Shown here: positions 8,543 to 17,605 of the stretch, piece after piece
How positions within the stretch are numbered: position 1 is the first letter of the stretch
Layout: the number at the start of each line of letters is the position of its first letter
The notes under the pieces: model-generated
Database searches by the model: none
What the model was told of the DNA's origin: nothing
Seen by the model: only the letters and a program-made list of their open reading frames with translations
Program-made: the position numbers and the translations under genes
NCBI RefSeq assembly: GCF_002250655.1
Contig: NZ_NOZR01000003.1
Location: forward strand, 62,001 to 126,000
From: Mycolicibacterium sphagni
Lineage (GTDB): Bacteria; Actinomycetota; Actinomycetes; Mycobacteriales; Mycobacteriaceae
DNA length: 64,000 bases
Direction of reading: 5' to 3'

Positions 8543-9017
8543 GCGACCGATTCATCTGTCGGTCAACGGAATTCCCGTTGAGTCGATCGTCGAGCCGCGG
8601 CTGACCCTGGCTGATTTCCTGCGCGAGCGGTGCGGCCTGACCGGCACGCACCTTGGTTGCGAGCACGGCTCGTGCGGCGCCTGCACCGTGCTGCTCGACG
8701 GGGCTGCGGTGCGGTCCTGTCTGGTGTTCGCGGTGCAGGCCGAGGGTGCTGAGGTGTCGACCGTCGAGGGGGTCGCCTCACCGGGCGGGGAGCTGTCAGC
8801 GGTGCAGGCTGCCCTACGTGACTGCCATGGTCTCCAATGTGGTTTCTGCACACCAGGTTTCGTCATGTCGATCACGGCACTGCTGCGAGATAACCCCGAT
8901 CCCACCGATGAGCAGATCCGCGAGGGTCTGTCGGGCAACTTCTGCCGTTGCACCGGGTATCAGGGCATCATCAACGCGGTGCATCAAGCCGCTGAAACCG
9001 GTGTGGCGCAGGCCTAA
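8535..9017 (+). CDS. [2Fe-2S] (small) subunit of a molybdenum hydroxylase, CoxS family
   Basis: A 160-residue protein with two iron-sulfur domains. The N-terminal plant-type ferredoxin motif is CEHGSCGACTVLLDG with a further Cys in RSCLVF. The C-terminal helical domain carries CGFCTPGFVMS and NFCRCTGYQ. All eight ligand cysteines appear intact. It is coupled to the FAD subunit upstream. Its last 4 bases overlap the stop of the large-subunit gene coming from the other strand, so the complex must be made from two convergent transcripts. Confidence 0.95.
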   Translation: MHERPIHLSVNGIPVESIVEPRLTLADFLRERCGLTGTHLGCEHGSCGACTVLLDGAAVRSCLVFAVQAEGAEVSTVEGVASPGGELSAVQAALRDCHGLQCGFCTPGFVMSITALLRDNPDPTDEQIREGLSGNFCRCTGYQGIINAVHQAAETGVAQA

Positions 9018-11332
9018 CCGGCTGCGGCCGCCTCGATCAGGGCCACGATCTGCGACGGTGTCGCGGGCAGCTTGGTGACAGTCACTCCGAGTGGCGCCAG
9101 GGCGTCGTTGATCGCATTGATCACTGCCGGAGTGGATCCGATGGCCCCACCCTCACCACAGCCCTTGTAGCCGCCGACGCCGGGGCCCGGCACCTCCAGG
9201 TGGCCGTACTCGATGGGGGGCACCTCGGTGGCGGTCGGCAGCAGATAGTCGACGAACGTGGTGGCCAAGGGGTTTCCGTCGTCGTCGTAGACCAGGTTCT
9301 CCAGCAGCGCGCCGCCGATGCCCTGCACGGTCCCCCCGGCGATCTGCCCCTCCACGATGTTGGGGTTGATCATCGGGCCGACGTCCTCGCTGACTATGTA
9401 GCGGGTCAGCGTGACCCGCCCGGTGGTGACGTCGACCTCGCAGGTGCACGCGTGAGTGGCGTTGGCCCAGTGGATCATCGTCTGCGACGTGAACCGCGCG
9501 GTCGCCTCCAGCGTGGCCGCCATCCCCGGCGCCAGCTGCTGGGGTTCGTAGTAGGAGCGGTACGCGAGATCGGCGAAAGTGACGCTCTTAGAAAAGTCTT
9601 CGCGTGAGGTGGCCCTGGAGTTGGCGAGCTCGATGTCAGCCTCGTCGACACCGAGTGTGTGGGCAGCCATCGCCACGAGCTGCCCGCGCAGGATGGTGCC
9701 CGCCTCGTTGACCGCACCGGCGGTCATCGGCCCGCTGCGGCTGCCCTGCGTGCCGGCGCCGTACGGAGTGACCGCGGTGTCGCCCTGGATCGTCGACACG
9801 TCAGCGATATCGGCGCCCAGCGCGTCGGCGGTGAGCTGCACGACGGTGGTCTCGATGCTATTGCCGCTCGAGCCGCCGTTGACGTAGACATTGATCTTGC
9901 CGGTGGGCTCCATGCGGATGGTGCAGCCCTCGGTGGCCAGGTGGCCGGTCGCGGCGCCGGTCGGCTCGATGTAGGCCGAGAACCCGAGGCCGAGGTAACG
10001 GCCCTGGGCTAGCGCCTCGGCCTGCTCCTTGCGGAACCCTTCGTGGTCGAGGATCTTGACCGCCTGCTCGAACGTCTCCATCGGGGCGCAGTGGTCATAG
10101 GGCATACCGTTGGGGTTGAAGTAAGGCATCTCGTCGCGGCGCAACAGGTTCTTGCGGCGCAGCTCAACCGGATCGATGCCCATCTTGCGGGCCGCGATGT
10201 CGAGAAGTATTTCACGCGTGAGGGTTTCGTACTGCCATGGCCCGCGGTAAGCGACCAGTCCGGCGGTGTTGGTGAATACCGTCTTGTAGTTGAAGCTGGA
10301 CTTGGGCACCCGGTAGGGCCCGGGAAAGAACATTCCGATCGCCGCGGTGGTCAGCACCGGGTACGGCGTGGGGTAGGCCCCGATGTCCTGAAGGAAGTCG
10401 ATCGCGACGGCGGTGATGGCCCCGTCGGCGTCGAACGCCATCCGGGCGCGGCCATCCACGTGGCGGGCCTGCCCGGCGGCCATCAGGTTCTCGCGGCGGT
10501 CCTCGATCCACTTGAGCGCCGTGGGCACCTTGCGGGCAGCCAGCATGATGCACATGTCCTCGCGCATCGGGACGACCTTCTGGCCGAAGCCGCCGCCGGT
10601 GTCGCGGGTGATGACGCGGACACCTTGGGCCGGGATGCCGAGCAGTCGTGCGGCGAAAGCCCGTAACTCGTGCGGGGTCTGGGTGGACGCCCACAGGGTG
10701 AGCTCTCCGGTAGTGGCCACCCATTCGACGACCAGGCCGCGGGTCTCGATGGGCACCGGCACATGGGTCTGCTGATAAATCTGTTCGTCGGCCACGTAGG
10801 CCGCCGCGGCGAACGCCTCTTCGTCGGGTGGGGCTCCGGCAAGACCGCCGGCGACGTTGTCGGGGTAGGCGTCGTGGACTACCGCGTCGGCGTTCACGGC
10901 CTGGGTGAAATCGGCGATGGCGGGCAGCGGGTCGTAGTCGACGTCGACCAGTTCGATGGCGTCCTCGGCGATGTACCGGTTCGCGGCGATGACGATGGCG
11001 ACCGGGTCCCCGACGAACTTCACCTCACCCTCGGCCAGCGGGGGGCGGGGCGTGTCGGCGACGTCCTTGCCCGCAACGGCGTGCCACGCCTCTTTGACGT
11101 CCGGGTTCAGGTCCGCGGCGGTGAGTACGGCGTGCACGCCGGGTAGTGCCAGCGCCGCCGAGGTGTCGATGCTGTTGATCCGGGCGTGCGCGAACGGGCT
11201 GCGCACGAAGCAGGCGTGCAGCATGCCCGGCCGGACGATGTCGTCGACGTAGGTGCCGTGCCCGGTGAGCAGGCGAGTGTCCTCGACCCGCGCGACGCGC
11301 GTCCCTGCGTAACGGGTGACAGGTGCGGCCAT
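9014..11332 (-). CDS. Molybdopterin-binding large subunit, CoxL/xanthine dehydrogenase family
   Basis: A 772-residue catalytic subunit. ATG 11332 is chosen since GGAG precedes it by about 8 bases and the family start (RYAGTRVARVEDTRLLTGHGTYVDD region) follows; the 14 residues upstream are Arg-rich and dispensable. The N-terminal a/b hammerhead domain is followed by the Mo-cofactor domains, with TGGGFGQK near residue 255 and the C-terminal GCGEGGAIGSTPAV, whose Glu is the likely catalytic base. The active-site loop reads AYRGPWQYE. It lacks AYxCSFR of form-I CO dehydrogenase, so CO is an unlikely substrate. Convergent to the FAD and Fe-S subunits. Confidence 0.92.
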   Translation of the reverse strand: MAAPVTRYAGTRVARVEDTRLLTGHGTYVDDIVRPGMLHACFVRSPFAHARINSIDTSAALALPGVHAVLTAADLNPDVKEAWHAVAGKDVADTPRPPLAEGEVKFVGDPVAIVIAANRYIAEDAIELVDVDYDPLPAIADFTQAVNADAVVHDAYPDNVAGGLAGAPPDEEAFAAAAYVADEQIYQQTHVPVPIETRGLVVEWVATTGELTLWASTQTPHELRAFAARLLGIPAQGVRVITRDTGGGFGQKVVPMREDMCIMLAARKVPTALKWIEDRRENLMAAGQARHVDGRARMAFDADGAITAVAIDFLQDIGAYPTPYPVLTTAAIGMFFPGPYRVPKSSFNYKTVFTNTAGLVAYRGPWQYETLTREILLDIAARKMGIDPVELRRKNLLRRDEMPYFNPNGMPYDHCAPMETFEQAVKILDHEGFRKEQAEALAQGRYLGLGFSAYIEPTGAATGHLATEGCTIRMEPTGKINVYVNGGSSGNSIETTVVQLTADALGADIADVSTIQGDTAVTPYGAGTQGSRSGPMTAGAVNEAGTILRGQLVAMAAHTLGVDEADIELANSRATSREDFSKSVTFADLAYRSYYEPQQLAPGMAATLEATARFTSQTMIHWANATHACTCEVDVTTGRVTLTRYIVSEDVGPMINPNIVEGQIAGGTVQGIGGALLENLVYDDDGNPLATTFVDYLLPTATEVPPIEYGHLEVPGPGVGGYKGCGEGGAIGSTPAVINAINDALAPLGVTVTKLPATPSQIVALIEAAAAG

Positions 11333-11502
11333 GGCAGGGGCTCCAATGCATCGTCGACGAGCGGCTCGCGACAAGCTAAGCAGTCGCTCAGCGGAGCGTA
11401 CCGAAGCGTGCGGGTGCCGTCACCAAGAGTTGGTCATACCGGTCGGGCAATCCGCACAGCCGGGGCGGTGCGGACAGCGTCCATACTTCGTATCGTCGAG
11501 GC

Positions 11503-12003
11503 ATGAGTAATTGGCCGGAACCGGCGCAAGCTGACGAGGGCCAGGAATCAGTGTGGGATTTCCCGCGTCCGCCCCGGCTCGAACCGTTCGCCGGCGCGAT
11601 CACCATCGAACTCGGCGGTCGCGTCATCGCGTCCACCACCCGGAGCTGGCGAGTGCTCGAGACCAGCCATCCCCCGACGTACTACCTGCCCCGCGAAGCG
11701 TTCGAGGCCGGTGTCCTTCGTGACGCGCCGGGTGCGTCGATGTGCGAATGGAAGGGGCAGGCGCGCTACTACGACCTGGTGGCCGGCGCCACGGTGGCAT
11801 CCAGAGCGGCGTGGACCTACCCCCGGCCGACGCCCGCGTTCGCCGAGATCGCGGGGGCCATTGCGGTGATGGCCGGCCAGGTCGATCGGTGCACCGTCGA
11901 CGGCGAAACGGTCGTGCCTCAACCGGGCGGCTTCTACGGCGGGTGGATCACCAGCCGGGTGGTGGGCCCGTTCAAGGGAGTCCCCGGCTCGATGGGTTGG
12001 TGA
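11503..12003 (+). CDS. DUF427 domain protein
   Basis: A 166-residue cytoplasmic protein. After a 25-residue polar lead it has the DUF427 pattern: GGRVIASTTRSWRVLETSHPPTYYLP written here in parts as RVIASTTRSWRVLE and PPTYYLPREA, then CEWKGQARYYDL and AWTYPRP. These small beta-rich proteins are common in actinobacteria and have no settled function. The start ATG 11503 has no strong Shine-Dalgarno. It stands alone, with the ammonium transporter 120 bases downstream on the same strand. Confidence 0.85.
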   Translation: MSNWPEPAQADEGQESVWDFPRPPRLEPFAGAITIELGGRVIASTTRSWRVLETSHPPTYYLPREAFEAGVLRDAPGASMCEWKGQARYYDLVAGATVASRAAWTYPRPTPAFAEIAGAIAVMAGQVDRCTVDGETVVPQPGGFYGGWITSRVVGPFKGVPGSMGW

Positions 12004-12125
12004 AACGGACTGAATCCCCGGGTGGCTTCGCTCCTGCCCACCCGCGAAACACGGTGGAAACACAAACGCCGCATCCAGGAAACACCGCGCCGACATTCTC
12101 GTCGGGACCGTCGAAGGAGCCGGAC

Positions 12126-13427
12126 TTGCACGCGATCGATCCCGCCGCCACCGCGTGGCTGCTGGCCAGCACAGCACTCGTCTTGTTGATGACCCCCGGG
12201 TTGGCTATTTTCTACGGCGGCATGGTCCGCACCACCGGTGTGCTCAACATGATCATGATGAGCTTCATCTCGATCCCGCTGGTCACGGTGGCGTGGCTGC
12301 TGTTGGGCTACACCCTGGCGTTCTCCGGAACCAGCGTGGGCGGTTTCATCGGCGACCTGTCGCATATCGGGATGGCCGGCATCGGGCCGGACACGGTGCA
12401 CGGCTCGGTTCCCGAATTGCTCTTCTCCACCTTCCAGCTCACCTTTGCGATCATCACCGCCGCGCTGATCAGCGGCGCGATCGCCGACCGGGCCAAGTTC
12501 GCCGCGTGGATCGTCTTCGTGCCAGTCTGGTCCATCGTGGTGTACGCCGTTGTGGCGCACTGGGTTTGGGCGCCCAGCGGTTGGCTGTTCAAGCTCGGTG
12601 TGCTCGACTACGCCGGCGGGTTGGTCGTCGAAATCGTCTCAGGGTCCTCAGCGCTGGCGCTGGCCCTGGTGCTCGGGCCGCGCATCGGATTCAAGGTCGA
12701 CGCGATGCGCCCACACAACTTGCCCTTCGTCCTGCTGGGCGTCGGACTGCTGTGGTTCGGGTGGTTCGGCTTCAACGCCGGGTCCGCGCTGGCCGCAAAC
12801 GGCACGGCCGCGGCGATCTTCCTCAACACCCTGGTCGCCGGCTGCCTCGGCATGCTGGGCTGGCTGTCGGTCGAGCAGATTCGCGACGGGCGCCCCACCA
12901 CCTTCGGTGCGGCCTCCGGTGTGGTCGCCGGGCTGGTCGCGATCACGCCGTCGTGCGGCACCGTGAACACCCTCGGCGCCGCGGTGGTCGGCGTCGCGGC
13001 GGGTGTCGTCTGCTCGTTCGCGATCGGGCTCAAGTTCCGATTCGGCTACGACGACTCCCTGGACGTGGTGGGGGTGCACTTCGTCGGCGGGGTGGTCGGG
13101 GTGCTGTTGATCGGCTTCCTGGCCACGGCGGTGATGACCGGCGGGCCTCAGGGGCTGTTGTACGGCGGCGGCGTCACGCAGCTGGGCAAGCAGGCGCTCG
13201 CGATGATCGTGGTAGCGGCATACGCCTTCATCATGTCGTTCGTACTGGCCAAGCTGATCGACCGGGCGATCGGCTTCCGGCTCAGCCCCGAGGACGAAAC
13301 CGCGGGGGTGGACTTCACCCAGCACGCCGAAACCGCCTACGCCGAGGGAGTGCACGGGCATCAGCCGCTTCGGCGGCCGCTGTTCGGCGAGCTGCGTCCA
13401 CGGCCGGATACCACCGACGAGGAGTGA
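12126..13427 (+). CDS. amt: Ammonium transporter Amt
   Basis: A 433-residue channel of the Amt/MEP/Rh family that carries ammonium across the inner membrane. TTG 12126 is chosen as the start because AAGGAG (12114-12119) lies 6 bases upstream and the protein then begins HAIDPAATAWLLAS; a longer reading adds 128 non-membrane residues overlapping the DUF427 gene. About eleven hydrophobic segments are visible, with family signatures LVLLMTPGLAIFYGG (helix 1), FAAWIVFVPVWS, the VVEIVSGSSALALALVLG segment and DVVGVHFVGGVVG with the pore His. No glnK (PII) gene follows, whereas amt is often linked to glnK/glnD. Normal length. Confidence 0.93.
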   Translation: MHAIDPAATAWLLASTALVLLMTPGLAIFYGGMVRTTGVLNMIMMSFISIPLVTVAWLLLGYTLAFSGTSVGGFIGDLSHIGMAGIGPDTVHGSVPELLFSTFQLTFAIITAALISGAIADRAKFAAWIVFVPVWSIVVYAVVAHWVWAPSGWLFKLGVLDYAGGLVVEIVSGSSALALALVLGPRIGFKVDAMRPHNLPFVLLGVGLLWFGWFGFNAGSALAANGTAAAIFLNTLVAGCLGMLGWLSVEQIRDGRPTTFGAASGVVAGLVAITPSCGTVNTLGAAVVGVAAGVVCSFAIGLKFRFGYDDSLDVVGVHFVGGVVGVLLIGFLATAVMTGGPQGLLYGGGVTQLGKQALAMIVVAAYAFIMSFVLAKLIDRAIGFRLSPEDETAGVDFTQHAETAYAEGVHGHQPLRRPLFGELRPRPDTTDEE

Positions 13428-13511
13428 CCTCCGTCTCGAAACTGCGCTGCGCGCAATGCTGGCGTCCTCGGGGCGGACTGCGTAGCTTGGCGCTGCTGAG
13501 CGGAGGTGGTC

Positions 13512-14186
13512 GTGTCGGGTGATGGTGCGTCGGTGTTTGCCGAGCTGATCCCACTGGCGTTGGTGGTGGCGTTATCGCCGGTGTCGGTGTTGCCGGCGCT
13601 GCTGCTGGTGCTGTATTCGGCACGCCCCCGGGCGGCCGGGCTGGCCTTCGCCGTGGGGTGGGTGGTCGGCCTGACAACGTTGACGGTGCTGTTCGTCAAT
13701 GTCCCGAAACTACTGGGAGCGTCGGCGGACACCACGTCGTCATCGCAGCTGTGGCTGCGCATCATCGGCGGCGCCGTATTGATCGTCAGTGGCGCGGTGT
13801 TGTGGCTGCGCCGCAAGCAAGCGGCGCGCTCCGCGCGGTGGCTGGACGCAGTCGGCAAGCTGTCGCCGGCCCGCACCGCGCCGATCGGACTGGTCCTGGC
13901 GCTGGTGAACCCGAAGATCATCGTCGCCTGTGCGGCAGCAGGTTTAGCCATCGCCGTTGCGCCGCTGGGCACGGTCGGCCGCGGTGCCGCCGCCGTCTAC
14001 TTCGTCGTGCTGGCGGGATCGAGCACGCTGCTGCCGGTGCTGGCCCATGTGGTGGCGGCCAACCGCTTCGATCACGTGCTGGACCAATTGCGCTCCTGGA
14101 TCCAACGCCGGCAGGCCGAGATCAGTGCCGTCGCCCTGGTCGTCATCGGCGTGGTGCTGATCCTCACTACGCTGGGCGGACGCTAG
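13512..14186 (+). CDS. GAP/Sap-family membrane protein
   Basis: A 224-residue polytopic membrane protein of the GAP (formerly Sap, LysE-related) family known in mycobacteria from transport of glycopeptidolipid and sulfolipid. GTG 13512 is used because GGAGG (13502-13506) lies 5 bases upstream; another GTG overlaps that site. Six hydrophobic segments are visible: LIPLALVVALSPVSVLPALL, LAFAVGWVVGLTTLTVLF, LRIIGGAVLIVSGAVLWL, GLVLALVNPKIIVACAAAGL, AAVYFVVLAGSSTLLPVLA and SAVALVVIGVVLILTTLGG. The ALSPVSV and NPK motifs fit the family. No lipid synthesis genes adjoin it, so the substrate is unknown. Confidence 0.8.
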   Translation: MSGDGASVFAELIPLALVVALSPVSVLPALLLVLYSARPRAAGLAFAVGWVVGLTTLTVLFVNVPKLLGASADTTSSSQLWLRIIGGAVLIVSGAVLWLRRKQAARSARWLDAVGKLSPARTAPIGLVLALVNPKIIVACAAAGLAIAVAPLGTVGRGAAAVYFVVLAGSSTLLPVLAHVVAANRFDHVLDQLRSWIQRRQAEISAVALVVIGVVLILTTLGGR

Positions 14187-14262
14187 GGCCGATTCATCAG
14201 GTCTGTTGCGGCCCATCGGGAGTTCGCCGGGTCTAACATGACCGGCAACGATAGGGGGCCCG

Positions 14263-16038
14263 ATGAATCCTGGCGATCCCGATCCGCTGCGTGGATCTCT
14301 GCAGCCCTACTACAACCAAGGCCATCATGACGGCTCGATCGTCGTCGACGACTGGGCGGGCGGAATCCCGGAAACTCGGGCACAGCTCCCCTCGGTGCGG
14401 ATCGGCCGACGCTGGTTCAGCACTCTCTGGCTGATTCCGCTGGGTGCGGTCGGCCTGGTGCTATCGATCGCGGTGGTACGCGAAATAGCGCACTACCAGT
14501 GGTATCACGAGTTCATTGCGGCTTATCCCGGGACCTCGATGCAATACGTGCAACCCGTGGAGTCCGGGTTCCCGTGGTGGCTGCGCTGGCAGCACTTCTT
14601 CAACCTGCTTTTCATGATGTTCATCATCCGGGCCGGGCTACAGATACTCGCCGATCATCCACGTTTGTACCTCAATGCCGGCAGCAAGCCGGACACCGAA
14701 TGGATGCGGCTGCGCGGCCCCGTGCCCGCCGACCGCCGCGACAGTGCCGACGCCGAGAACATCTGGACCGCCAAGGAAGACTCGGTGGCACTGCCGAAGC
14801 AGTTGGGAATACCGGGTTTTCGACACTCCATTGGCCTTGCCCGCTGGTGGCATTTCAGTTTCGACCTGTTGTGGTTGATCAACGGGCTGATCTTCGTCGT
14901 GCTGCTGTTCAGCACCGACCAGTGGAAGCGGTTGGTGCCCACATCCTTTGACGTCTTTCCCAATGCAGTATCGACTGCGCTGCAATACCTGTCGCTGCAG
15001 CTGCCCGAGAATGCCGGATTCAGCACCTACAACGCGCTTCAGTTGATCGCGTACTTTCTTACGGTGTTCATCGCCGCCCCGCTGGCGTTCATCACCGGTC
15101 TATTGCAGGCGCCGTCGATCGCCGGCAAGTTCGGTACCGGCGCAGGATTGCTGAACCGTCAGGTCGTGCGCACAATCCATTTCGGTGTGCTCGTCTGGAT
15201 GCTGATCTTCATCGCGATGCATACGCTGATGATCTTCATCACCGGCTTCGTGGGCAACGTCAATCACATCACCCTGGGGACGAACACCAATTCCTGGTGG
15301 GGCGTTGCGCTGTACGTAGCGTGGATGGCCGTCGTGGTCGGGTTCTGGTGGGTCGCTTCCCCACTGACAACCAAGCACCCCAGGCTGATTCAGCGAGCCG
15401 GTCAGGCAACCGTCGGCTGGCTCAAAGGTCTCTTGGAACGAACCAACCCCAGCGCCGACTATTCCGAAGATGACATCTCGCCGTACTTTTGGACCAACGG
15501 CGAAAAGCCCGAGTCCGAAGAGTTCCGGCGCCTCAAGGAGACGGACTGGGCGGACTACCGGCTGCGGGTGGACGGGCTGGTGGACAACCCGCTCGAACTG
15601 TCTTACCCACAGCTGCTGGCCTTGCCGCATCAGGACCAGATCACCCAACACTTTTGCATCCAGGGCTGGTCGGGCATAGCCAAGTGGTGCGGAGTGCCGA
15701 TGAGCGTCATTTGCGAGATGGCCCGGCCGCAGGCCGAGGCCAAGTGGGTGGTCTTCTACTCCTTCGCCGACGGCCCCGAGGGCGGTCGGTATTACGATTG
15801 CCACCCGCTGGCCAACATGTTTCACCACCAGACGATCCTGGCGTACGAGATGAACGGCGAGCCGCTGAACGTATCGCACGGTGCCCCGCTGCGGCTTCGT
15901 GACGAGGTCGAGCTCGGCTTCAAACAGGTCAAGTGGATCGAATCGATAGAATTCGTGGCATCTTTCGATCATCTGGGTGCGGGGCAGGGCGGGTACAACG
16001 AGGACCAGGAGTTCTACGGCTACCGCATGCCTATCTGA
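14263..16038 (+). CDS. Cytochrome b561-like membrane domain fused to a sulfite-oxidase-type molybdopterin domain
   Basis: A 591-residue fusion. Residues about 45-370 are a multi-helix membrane unit with conserved histidines (LRWQHFFNLLFMMFIIRAGL; ARWWHFSFDLLWLINGLIFV; RTIHFGVLVWMLIFIAMHTL), like a di-heme cytochrome b561. From about residue 430 there is a sulfite-oxidase/YedY-type Mo-pterin domain: TDWADYRLRVDGLV, the Cys-bearing ITQHFCIQGWSGIAKWCGV and YYDCHPLANMFHHQTILAYEMN split over a short region. Such fusions pass electrons between a periplasmic Mo site and the membrane pool. The order of domains places the Mo domain at the C terminus. The substrate is unknown. It ends overlapping arsC by 19 bases. 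Confidence 0.88.
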   Translation: MNPGDPDPLRGSLQPYYNQGHHDGSIVVDDWAGGIPETRAQLPSVRIGRRWFSTLWLIPLGAVGLVLSIAVVREIAHYQWYHEFIAAYPGTSMQYVQPVESGFPWWLRWQHFFNLLFMMFIIRAGLQILADHPRLYLNAGSKPDTEWMRLRGPVPADRRDSADAENIWTAKEDSVALPKQLGIPGFRHSIGLARWWHFSFDLLWLINGLIFVVLLFSTDQWKRLVPTSFDVFPNAVSTALQYLSLQLPENAGFSTYNALQLIAYFLTVFIAAPLAFITGLLQAPSIAGKFGTGAGLLNRQVVRTIHFGVLVWMLIFIAMHTLMIFITGFVGNVNHITLGTNTNSWWGVALYVAWMAVVVGFWWVASPLTTKHPRLIQRAGQATVGWLKGLLERTNPSADYSEDDISPYFWTNGEKPESEEFRRLKETDWADYRLRVDGLVDNPLELSYPQLLALPHQDQITQHFCIQGWSGIAKWCGVPMSVICEMARPQAEAKWVVFYSFADGPEGGRYYDCHPLANMFHHQTILAYEMNGEPLNVSHGAPLRLRDEVELGFKQVKWIESIEFVASFDHLGAGQGGYNEDQEFYGYRMPI

Positions 16039-16460
16039 GCCGGGCCATCTGGGTGCACACCCAGTTCGCCTAGCAGAGTTCGCACGCGCCTTTCGATCTC
16101 ATCGCGGATCGGTCGAACGGCGGCAACGGATTGGCCCGCCGGGTCAGGGAGAATCCACTCCTCGTAGCGGCGGCCGGGCAGCACCGGGCAGGTGTCACCG
16201 CACCCCATCGTGACGACGACGTCGGCGGCCTCGACCATGTCGGGCGTCCACCGTCTCGGTTGCTCCGCGGAGATGTCGATGTGCTTCTCGGCCATCGCGG
16301 CGACAGCCGCCGAGTTGACCTGTTGGGCGGGCTCGGAGCCGCCGGAATAGACATCCGCCTGACCGGCCGCGAGATGCTCGAAGAAACCCATCGCCATCTG
16401 TGACCTGCCGGCGTTGTGGGTGCAGAGGAAAAGGACAGCAGGCCTGGATTTTTCGGCCAT
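16020..16460 (-). CDS. arsC: Arsenate reductase ArsC (low-molecular-weight phosphatase fold)
   Basis: A 146-residue arsenate reductase. The start is ATG 16460, one base after the aquaporin stop, where the fold begins (AVLFLCTHNAGRSQMA). CTHNAGR is the CX5R nucleophile loop and DPAGQ the late Asp-Pro motif of this fold. MGCGDTCPVLPGRR has the two extra cysteines expected for redox turnover. Enzymes of this type in actinobacteria use mycothiol/mycoredoxin or thioredoxin to reduce arsenate to arsenite. It is the last gene of a three-gene operon with ArsI/CadI and an aquaporin, opposite arsR. Confidence 0.92.
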   Translation of the reverse strand: MAEKSRPAVLFLCTHNAGRSQMAMGFFEHLAAGQADVYSGGSEPAQQVNSAAVAAMAEKHIDISAEQPRRWTPDMVEAADVVVTMGCGDTCPVLPGRRYEEWILPDPAGQSVAAVRPIRDEIERRVRTLLGELGVHPDGPAQIGMR

Positions 16461-16461
16461 C

Positions 16462-17187
16462 TCAGTTCCCGTCTTGTGCGATCGGCGTTGTGGCCGTGAG
16501 GGGATACAGGACGACAACCACCGCCAGCCCGGCGAGTCCGCCGATCGCCTGAGCCGCGACGAACGCGGGTATCGAGCTCGGTGCGATCCCGGCGAAGGTG
16601 TCGGAGAACGCGCGCCCCACCGTAACGGCAGGGTTGGCGAACGACGTAGAACTCGTGAACCAATAGGCAGCACCGATATAGGCGCCGACCGCTGCCGCCG
16701 ACTGCGCCGCACGTCCGGTGCGGGCCAGCGCGAAAATCAGCGCGATCAGGCCAGCTGTTGCGACCACCTCTGCGACGAAATGCCCGCCGGTGAGCCGGTT
16801 CTTGGTAGAGAGTTCCAGGACTTGCCGATCGAACATGAGATTGGCGAGCAGGGCGCCGCAGACACCTCCGATGATCTGAAAAATGCTGTAGGCGAGCACT
16901 TCCTGCAGAGATAGCCCGGCCTTGGCGGATCGGCCCAGTAGCCAGTCGACGGCCGAAACCACGGGATTGAAATGAGCCCCCGACACCGGACCGAAGAGCA
17001 GAACGAGAACTGCCAGGCCCAGCGTCGTGGCGATCGAGTTCTCGAGCAACTGCAACCCGACGTCGTTGGGGGAGAGTTGGGCTGCGGCGATGCCCGATCC
17101 CACGACGACTGATACCAATAGCGAGGATCCCAGAAACTCCGAGACCAGCCGGCGGGGCAGGGGAAGGTCAGCCTCCCGGCGTGCCAC
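16462..17187 (-). CDS. Aquaporin/MIP family channel of the arsenic operon
   Basis: A 241-residue MIP channel. GTG 17187 is chosen: it starts VARREADLPLPRRLVSEFLG and overlaps the ArsI stop by 20 bases, and an upstream extension has no family similarity. Six helices and the two half-helix motifs are present: SGAHFNPVV (an NPV variant of NPA) in the first half and TSFANPAVTVGRAFS in the second. In Sinorhizobium meliloti a comparable channel, AqpS, releases arsenite produced by ArsC. No ArsB or Acr3 pump lies nearby, so this channel is the only visible exit for arsenite in the cluster. Confidence 0.88.
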   Translation of the reverse strand: MARREADLPLPRRLVSEFLGSSLLVSVVVGSGIAAAQLSPNDVGLQLLENSIATTLGLAVLVLLFGPVSGAHFNPVVSAVDWLLGRSAKAGLSLQEVLAYSIFQIIGGVCGALLANLMFDRQVLELSTKNRLTGGHFVAEVVATAGLIALIFALARTGRAAQSAAAVGAYIGAAYWFTSSTSFANPAVTVGRAFSDTFAGIAPSSIPAFVAAQAIGGLAGLAVVVVLYPLTATTPIAQDGN

Positions 17188-17605
17188 AGCACGAACTCTC
17201 AGTCGCGGCTTCTCGGTGCCCCGACTCGGCCCCGAAGATGTCGGAGTCAGCGAGAACGGTGTAGATCTCCCACCTTTCACCATCGGGTCCGGTGACCCAG
17301 ACCTTGTCCTGGGTGGCAAAGCAACATGTGGTGCTGATTTCCTTTTCGATGGACAACCCTGCATCAGCGAGCCGGGCGATCTCGGAGTGAACCGAATTGC
17401 TTGATCCGACCTCGACTCCGAGGTGGTTGATGGTCGCGCCGTGTCCGGGATTCTCGACGAGCACCAGTTTGAGTGGTGGATCGCTGATGGCGAAGTTGGC
17501 GTAGCCATCCTTGATTTTGGCCGGCGTCGCATCGAACAGCTTGGCGTAGAACGTGATGGCCTCGTCGAGGCTGTCGACGTTGATTGCGAGCTGGATGCGG
17601 GACAT
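17168..17605 (-). CDS. ArsI/CadI-type vicinal-oxygen-chelate protein (C-As lyase or cadmium-induced protein)
   Basis: A 145-residue single glyoxalase-fold protein. Likely metal ligands are Gln5, His61 (INHLGVEV) and Glu113 (ERWEIYTVL). The adjacent Cys94-Cys95 pair in STTCCFATQ is the thiol pair that binds trivalent arsenic in ArsI, and the short tail adds another CC. Mtb CadI (Rv2641) belongs to the same family and also sits beside arsR. ArsI enzymes split the carbon-arsenic bond of methylarsenite. First gene of the operon; its promoter faces that of arsR. Confidence 0.88.
   Translation of the reverse strand: MSRIQLAINVDSLDEAITFYAKLFDATPAKIKDGYANFAISDPPLKLVLVENPGHGATINHLGVEVGSSNSVHSEIARLADAGLSIEKEISTTCCFATQDKVWVTGPDGERWEIYTVLADSDIFGAESGHREAATESSCCGTPGG

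Noticed and set aside
9014..11332. Form-I carbon monoxide dehydrogenase
   Set aside because: The AYxCSFR active-site loop is replaced by AYRGPWQYE, so the family name CoxL should not imply CO oxidation.
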